Shown here piece after piece: positions 31,891 to 35,163 of a DNA stretch of 35,163 bases; position 1 is the first letter of the stretch, and every line of letters begins with the position of its first letter. Source of the stretch: an uncultured Collinsella sp. (GTDB lineage: Bacteria > Actinomycetota > Coriobacteriia > Coriobacteriales > Coriobacteriaceae); NCBI GenBank assembly GCA_902470065.1, contig CABRFA010000011.1:1-35163 (forward strand). The letters are read 5' to 3'. The notes beneath the pieces are model-generated. The model searched no databases. It had not been told where the DNA came from and saw only the letters and a list, made by a program, of their open reading frames with translations. The position numbers were made by a program, and so were the translations under genes.

Positions 31891-31929
31891 CAAGTGTCCA
31901 ATCCGACACTTGCGCGCCTGGGCTACAAT
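31891..31929 (+). promoter_or_regulatory. thyA promoter region with inverted repeat
   Basis: CAAGTGTC (31891-31898) and GACACTTG (31905-31912) form an 8-bp inverted repeat around CAATCC. It overlaps the likely -35 region of a promoter whose -10 is TACAAT (31924-31929). A possible -35 is CCGACA (31903-31908, 15-bp spacing). The repeat may be an operator. Confidence 0.5.
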
Positions 31930-31963
31930 AAAAATCGCTTATAGGCGACTGACAGGAGGGTCA

Positions 31964-32812
31964 ATGAGCAAGGCTGATCAGCAGTTTGTAACCATGTGCC
32001 GCGATATCTTGGACCATGGCACCACCACCGAGGGGCAAAAGGTCCGTCCGGTGTGGGAGGACGGCACCCCTGCCTATACCATTAAAAACTTTGGCGTCAC
32101 GGCGCGCTACGACCTGCGTGAGGAGTTCCCCGCGCTTACGCTGCGCCGCACGGCTCTTAAGTCTGCGATGGACGAGATCCTGTGGATCTATCAAAAGAAG
32201 TCTAATAACGTCCATGACCTCAACAGCCATATTTGGGACGAGTGGGCCGACGAGACCGGCTCTATCGGCAAGGCCTATGGGTATCAGATTGGCCAGAAGA
32301 GCCATTATGCCGAGGGCGATTTCGACCAGATGGACCGCGTGCTGTACGACCTTAAGAACACGCCGTACAGCCGCCGCATCATGACGAACACGTACGTGTT
32401 TAGCGACCTTTCCGAGATGCACCTGTATCCGTGCGCCTACAGCGTGACTTATAACGTCACGCAGCGCCCGCAGGACGATAAGCCCACGCTTAACATGATT
32501 CTCAACCAGCGCAGCCAGGACATTTTGGCCGCGAACAACTGGAACGTGTGCCAGTACGCCATCTTGCTGATGATGGTCGCACAGTCGGTCGATATGATTC
32601 CGGGTGAGCTGCTGCATGTGATTGCCGATGCCCACATTTACGACCGTCATGTCGATATCGTCCGCGAGCTTATCGAGCGTCCGCAGTTTGCGGCGCCCAA
32701 GGTAACGCTCAACCCCGACGTGCGCGATTTCTATGCATTTACGACCGATGACCTGATCGTGGAGGGCTATGAGCACGGCCCGCAGGTCAAGAACATTCCC
32801 ATTGCGGTGTAG
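31964..32812 (+). CDS. thyA: Thymidylate synthase ThyA
   Basis: ThyA methylates dUMP to dTMP with methylene-tetrahydrofolate, yielding dihydrofolate for FolA. The 282 residues include DLREEFPALTLRRTALKSAMDE, IWDEWADETGSIGKAYGYQI, SRRIMTNT, the catalytic Cys157 in YPCAYSV, LNQRSQD (Arg183) and the sugar-binding AHIYDRH (His224, Tyr226). The catalytic loop reads PCA, not the classical PCH, and the sequence resembles a divergent ThyA branch of gut clostridia and relatives. The ATG follows AGGAGGG; a TTG frame extending upstream to 31838 is not supported. It is followed by folA 9 nt later, forming a dTMP/folate operon. Confidence 0.95.
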   Translation: MSKADQQFVTMCRDILDHGTTTEGQKVRPVWEDGTPAYTIKNFGVTARYDLREEFPALTLRRTALKSAMDEILWIYQKKSNNVHDLNSHIWDEWADETGSIGKAYGYQIGQKSHYAEGDFDQMDRVLYDLKNTPYSRRIMTNTYVFSDLSEMHLYPCAYSVTYNVTQRPQDDKPTLNMILNQRSQDILAANNWNVCQYAILLMMVAQSVDMIPGELLHVIADAHIYDRHVDIVRELIERPQFAAPKVTLNPDVRDFYAFTTDDLIVEGYEHGPQVKNIPIAV

Positions 32813-32821
32813 GTGGTGCTC

Positions 32822-33340
32822 ATGACGTGTAAGCTATCTGCTATCGTCGCCGTGTGTGACGATTGGGGCATTGGGTGCGAGGGCGACATGGTGGTGTCCA
32901 ATCGCGCCGATATGCGCCATTTTGTGGCCTGCACCAAGGGCTGCCCGGTTATCATGGGGCGCAAGACGCTGCTGAGTTTTCCCGGCGGGCGTCCTCTCAA
33001 GAACCGCCGCAATATCGTGCTTACGCGCGACGAGAGCTTTGCCCCCGAGGGCGTTGACGTGGTGCATAGTATCGACGAGGTGCTCGCCGCGGTTGCCGAT
33101 GACCCCGTTGCCTGGGTGATTGGTGGCGGCGATGTCTATCGGCAGTTTTTGCCGTACTGCGTGGAGGCCGAGGTCACGCACAACCATTGCACCCATGCCG
33201 TGGACACGTACTTTCCCGACTTGGACGCCGATCCCGCGTGGGAGATTGTGCGGCGTGGCGGTGTTGCCACGATTGCCTCGGGCGAGGGCGACGAAGGTGT
33301 CGATTATGAGTTCATGACGTATCGTCGCGTTGGGGCGTAA
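32822..33340 (+). CDS. folA: Dihydrofolate reductase
   Basis: FolA reduces dihydrofolate to tetrahydrofolate with NADPH. The 172 residues have the DHFR pattern: SAIVAVCDDWGIG, the catalytic acid Asp30 (RADMRHF), PVIMGRKTLLSFPGGRPL, NIVLTRD and WVIGGGDVYRQFLPY. Where most DHFRs have the Met20-loop Leu/Met-Pro-Trp, this protein has Met23-Val24-Val25, so the active-site Trp is replaced by Val. The ATG at 32822 follows AGGTGG by 5 nt; GTG codons at 32813 and 32816 are weaker alternatives. It is co-transcribed with thyA. Confidence 0.93.
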   Translation: MTCKLSAIVAVCDDWGIGCEGDMVVSNRADMRHFVACTKGCPVIMGRKTLLSFPGGRPLKNRRNIVLTRDESFAPEGVDVVHSIDEVLAAVADDPVAWVIGGGDVYRQFLPYCVEAEVTHNHCTHAVDTYFPDLDADPAWEIVRRGGVATIASGEGDEGVDYEFMTYRRVGA

Positions 33341-33357
33341 ATCGCCTGGCGCGAACG
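33341..33357 (+). repeat. 17-nt intergenic repeat, copy 2
   Basis: This is an exact copy of ATCGCCTGGCGCGAACG at 15818-15834. Here it begins directly after the folA stop codon and about 60 nt before a possible -10 (TATAGA, 33412-33417). Confidence 0.6.
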
Positions 33358-33382
33358 GTATCATCGGGTTGATTGAATGCAT

Positions 33383-33409
33383 GGGGCGGCGCTTAGCGTC
33401 GCCTCGTTT
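33383..33409 (+). terminator. thyA-folA terminator
   Basis: A 10-bp GC-rich stem (33383-33392 with 33396-33405, two G-U pairs) with a TTA loop is followed by GTTT. The T-tract is short. Confidence 0.6.
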
Positions 33410-33411
33410 GG

Positions 33412-33417
33412 TATAGA
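33412..33417 (+). promoter_or_regulatory. Possible -10 of the SpoU-family methyltransferase gene
   Basis: TATAGA preceded by TTGG matches the context of the rimP promoter (TTGGTATAGT). No clear -35 is seen at normal spacing. A start near 33424 would leave about 26 nt before the ATG at 33450. Confidence 0.35.
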
Positions 33418-33449
33418 TGTGCTGCAAAGAAGGGTGCGGGCTGGCTGCT

Positions 33450-34364
33450 ATGACTGATGCCGTTGAGGTTCTGCGAATCGATTCGCTCGAGGACGAGCGG
33501 CTCGATGCCTACGTGCGACTGACCGAGCGTGAGCTTCGCTGCGTGCTGGAGCCGCAGAAGGGCATTTTTATCGCCGAGAGTGCCAAGGTCATCGAGCGTG
33601 CGGTTCGCGCCGGATACGAGCCGGTGAGCTTTCTTTTGGGTGAACGCTGGCTCGACCAGATGATGCCGCTGTTTGAGCGCCTGGTTGTGCGCGAGGGCGC
33701 AGGTCCGGTTCCTGTGTTCGTGGCCTCCATGGAACTCATGGAGCAGTTGACGGGCTTTAACGTGACGCGCGGTGCGCTCGCGGCGTTTCGTCGCCCGCGA
33801 CAGATTCCGGTTGATGAGTTTTTGGGCGGCGTCGTAAAAGCTGCGGGGGAGCGTCCGGTGCGCGTGTGCGTGCTTGAGGGCATTGTCGACCATACCAATG
33901 TGGGCGCGATTTTCCGCTCGGCGGCGGCGTTGAATGTTGACGGTATTCTGGTGAGCCCTACGTGTTGTGATCCGCTATATCGTCGTTCTGCCCGTGTGAG
34001 CATGGGCACGGTGTTTCAGGTGCCGTGGACGCGTATTGGCAGCGAAGCGCGCGTATGGCCGCACGATGGCCTGGCTGCGCTGCACAATGCCGGGTTTTCC
34101 TGTGTCGCCATGGCGTTGACGGATGATTCCGTTTCGCTGGACGATCCCGTGCTGCAGGAGATTGATCGCCTGGCGATCTTTATGGGCACCGAGGGCGCCG
34201 GCCTGGGCGCCAAGACTATCGCGGGCTGTGACCGGGCCGTGCGCATTCCGATGGCGCACGGGGTTGATTCGCTTAACGTGGCTGCGGCGAGTGCCGTCGC
34301 CTTTTGGCAGCTGTGCCCGCACGTGAGCAACGAGTATCACTACCAGCCGGGGCTGTATCACTAG
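33450..34364 (+). CDS. SpoU/TrmH-family RNA 2'-O-methyltransferase
   Basis: This 304-residue protein belongs to the SPOUT (TrmH) class, which methylates ribose 2'-OH groups in tRNA or rRNA using SAM. The N-terminal third resembles the substrate-binding domain of such enzymes (CVLEPQKGIFIAESAKVIER). The C-terminal trefoil-knot domain shows EGIVDHTNVGAIFRSAAALN, FMGTEGAGLGAKTI and IPMAHGVDSLNVAAASAVAFW. The target cannot be deduced. Two starts are possible: ATG 33450 (MTDAVEV), chosen because it gives a family-like N-terminus and leaves room for the -10 at 33412, and ATG 33417 (MCCKEGCG), which overlaps that -10. Neither has a strong ribosome binding site. Confidence 0.88.
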   Translation: MTDAVEVLRIDSLEDERLDAYVRLTERELRCVLEPQKGIFIAESAKVIERAVRAGYEPVSFLLGERWLDQMMPLFERLVVREGAGPVPVFVASMELMEQLTGFNVTRGALAAFRRPRQIPVDEFLGGVVKAAGERPVRVCVLEGIVDHTNVGAIFRSAAALNVDGILVSPTCCDPLYRRSARVSMGTVFQVPWTRIGSEARVWPHDGLAALHNAGFSCVAMALTDDSVSLDDPVLQEIDRLAIFMGTEGAGLGAKTIAGCDRAVRIPMAHGVDSLNVAAASAVAFWQLCPHVSNEYHYQPGLYH

Positions 34365-34488
34365 GTAGATAGTTCGCACCGGGCTCTGATTCGGGGTGTT
34401 TCGGTCGACGCCGGTCGGTGCTAAGCTGGTATTGGCTTTGTCTTAATTTGCTGTTTTGTCGGTTGACGTGCGCTTTTGGGGAGGGCGT

Positions 34489-35163
34489 GTGGCTAAGAAA
34501 TCTACGGCTATCGATGTAACGCAGGGCGTTATTTGGCAGCAGCTGCTTTCGCTGTGCGTTCCCATCTTTTTTAGTTCGTTTTTTCAGCAGGCCTACACGC
34601 TTATCGGTACCTATATCGTCGGTCAGTTTGGCGGCAAGCTCGCACTGGGCGGCATTCAGGCCACGATGGTGCTCACCGAGCTCTGCATTGGCTTTTGCGT
34701 TGGCGTCGGCGCCGGCTGCGCGGTCATTACCGGTCAGTATTTTGGCCAGCACGATGATGAGCGACTGAGCCGTTCGGTCCATACGGCCATGACGCTCGCG
34801 CTGGTGGGCGGTATCGTTTTCTCGATTCTTGGCATAGTGTTCGTTGAGCCCATGCTGGTGCTTATGAACACGCCGCATGAGCTATTGGCCGAGGGCGTGG
34901 CCTATGCTCGTTGCTATTTTGCCGCCATGGTTACGGCGCTGCTGCTCAATATGGGAACGGCACTGCTGCGCGCCGTGGGCGACACGCGCGGGCCTGCTGT
35001 GATCATCGCTTCCGGCTGCCTTGTTAATGCGGTACTAGATGTCATCTTCGTTGCCGTGCTTCATATGGAGGCTCTGGGCTGCGGCATCGCGGTGGCGCTG
35101 ACCATTTGCTCCAACGCCACGATGATCGTGATTCGCATGATGCACGCACCGGGTGCGTGGCGG
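34489..35163 (+). CDS. MATE-family efflux transporter, N-terminal part (3' end outside window)
   Basis: The frame is open from GTG 34489 to the window end (225 codons). It encodes the first half of a multidrug and toxin extrusion-type antiporter, a polytopic inner-membrane protein. Visible features are the typical N-terminal VIWQQLLSLCVPIFFSSFFQQAYTLI segment split by the first membrane helix, IVGQFGGKLALGGIQA, GVGAGCAVITGQYFGQHD and NMGTALLRAVGDTRGP, all characteristic of MatE domains; about six membrane helices can be seen. GGGGAGG lies about 4 nt upstream of the GTG. A weak TGC-TAAGCT extended -10 sits at 34419-34427. Substrate is unknown. Confidence 0.9.
   Translation, partial: MAKKSTAIDVTQGVIWQQLLSLCVPIFFSSFFQQAYTLIGTYIVGQFGGKLALGGIQATMVLTELCIGFCVGVGAGCAVITGQYFGQHDDERLSRSVHTAMTLALVGGIVFSILGIVFVEPMLVLMNTPHELLAEGVAYARCYFAAMVTALLLNMGTALLRAVGDTRGPAVIIASGCLVNAVLDVIFVAVLHMEALGCGIAVALTICSNATMIVIRMMHAPGAWR

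Noticed and set aside
34273..34878. 201-residue minus-strand frame across the methyltransferase end and the MATE gene
   Set aside because: It overlaps two well-supported plus-strand genes and shows no domain.

Overview
The window looks like a stretch of core chromosome from a high-GC Gram-positive bacterium, most likely an intestinal actinobacterium of the class Coriobacteriia (Collinsella-like). This is inferred from strong G/C bias at third codon positions, clear AGGAGG-type ribosome binding sites with frequent GTG/TTG starts, recognisable TTG-N16/17-TATAAT-type promoters, and gene content (yloU-fakA-recG, rpmF-plsX-acpP-rnc-smc-ftsY-ffh). The assignment rests on gene content and style only. 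I see no rRNA, prophage, insertion sequence with transposase, CRISPR array or resistance island.

Layout: (1) 1-3618: the 3' end of an IMP dehydrogenase gene, a 373-nt spacer packed with palindromes (one a 29-bp-stem hairpin), then leuS. (2) 3770-15438: one long, tightly coupled gene string, rimP-nusA-infB-rbfA-nrnA-truB-ribF-dnaG-rpoD, started by a good promoter whose leader holds an intrinsic terminator just before rimP. It joins the translation-initiation/RNA-maturation operon to primase and the main sigma factor. (3) 15445-15808: a palindromic element, a consensus-like promoter, two identical tRNA-Asn genes and a terminator. (4) 15967-21343: yloU (Asp23/Gls24), fakA, recG, rsmD, coaD. (5) 21412-30860: a coiled-coil protein of unknown function, yceD, rpmF, plsX, acpP, rnc, smc, ftsY, ffh (large-subunit protein, lipid precursor synthesis, RNA processing, chromosome condensation, protein targeting). 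(6) 30981-31745 on the minus strand: a DUF134 DNA-binding domain joined to a NifX-like metal-cluster domain with a His/Cys tail, with its own promoter bracketed by two palindromes. (7) 31964-33340: thyA-folA (dTMP/folate cycle). (8) 33450-35163: a SpoU/TrmH-family RNA methyltransferase and the start of a MATE-family transporter running off the end.

Most genes are housekeeping and confidently named. The less ordinary parts are regulatory or structural. They include terminator-like hairpins placed so close to rimP, plsX and acpP that transcription must read through them. The DUF134-NifX gene has an internal ribosome binding site and start codon and two helically phased operator-like palindromes. 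There are also a giant leuS leader hairpin, a cysteine/histidine tail on NusA where ylxR would normally follow, and substitutions at conserved functional positions in ACP (DSL to NSL), RNase III (catalytic Asp to Asn), DHFR (active-site Trp to Val), ThyA (PCH to PCA) and the LeuRS editing site. None of these was tested computationally; all are read from the sequence.
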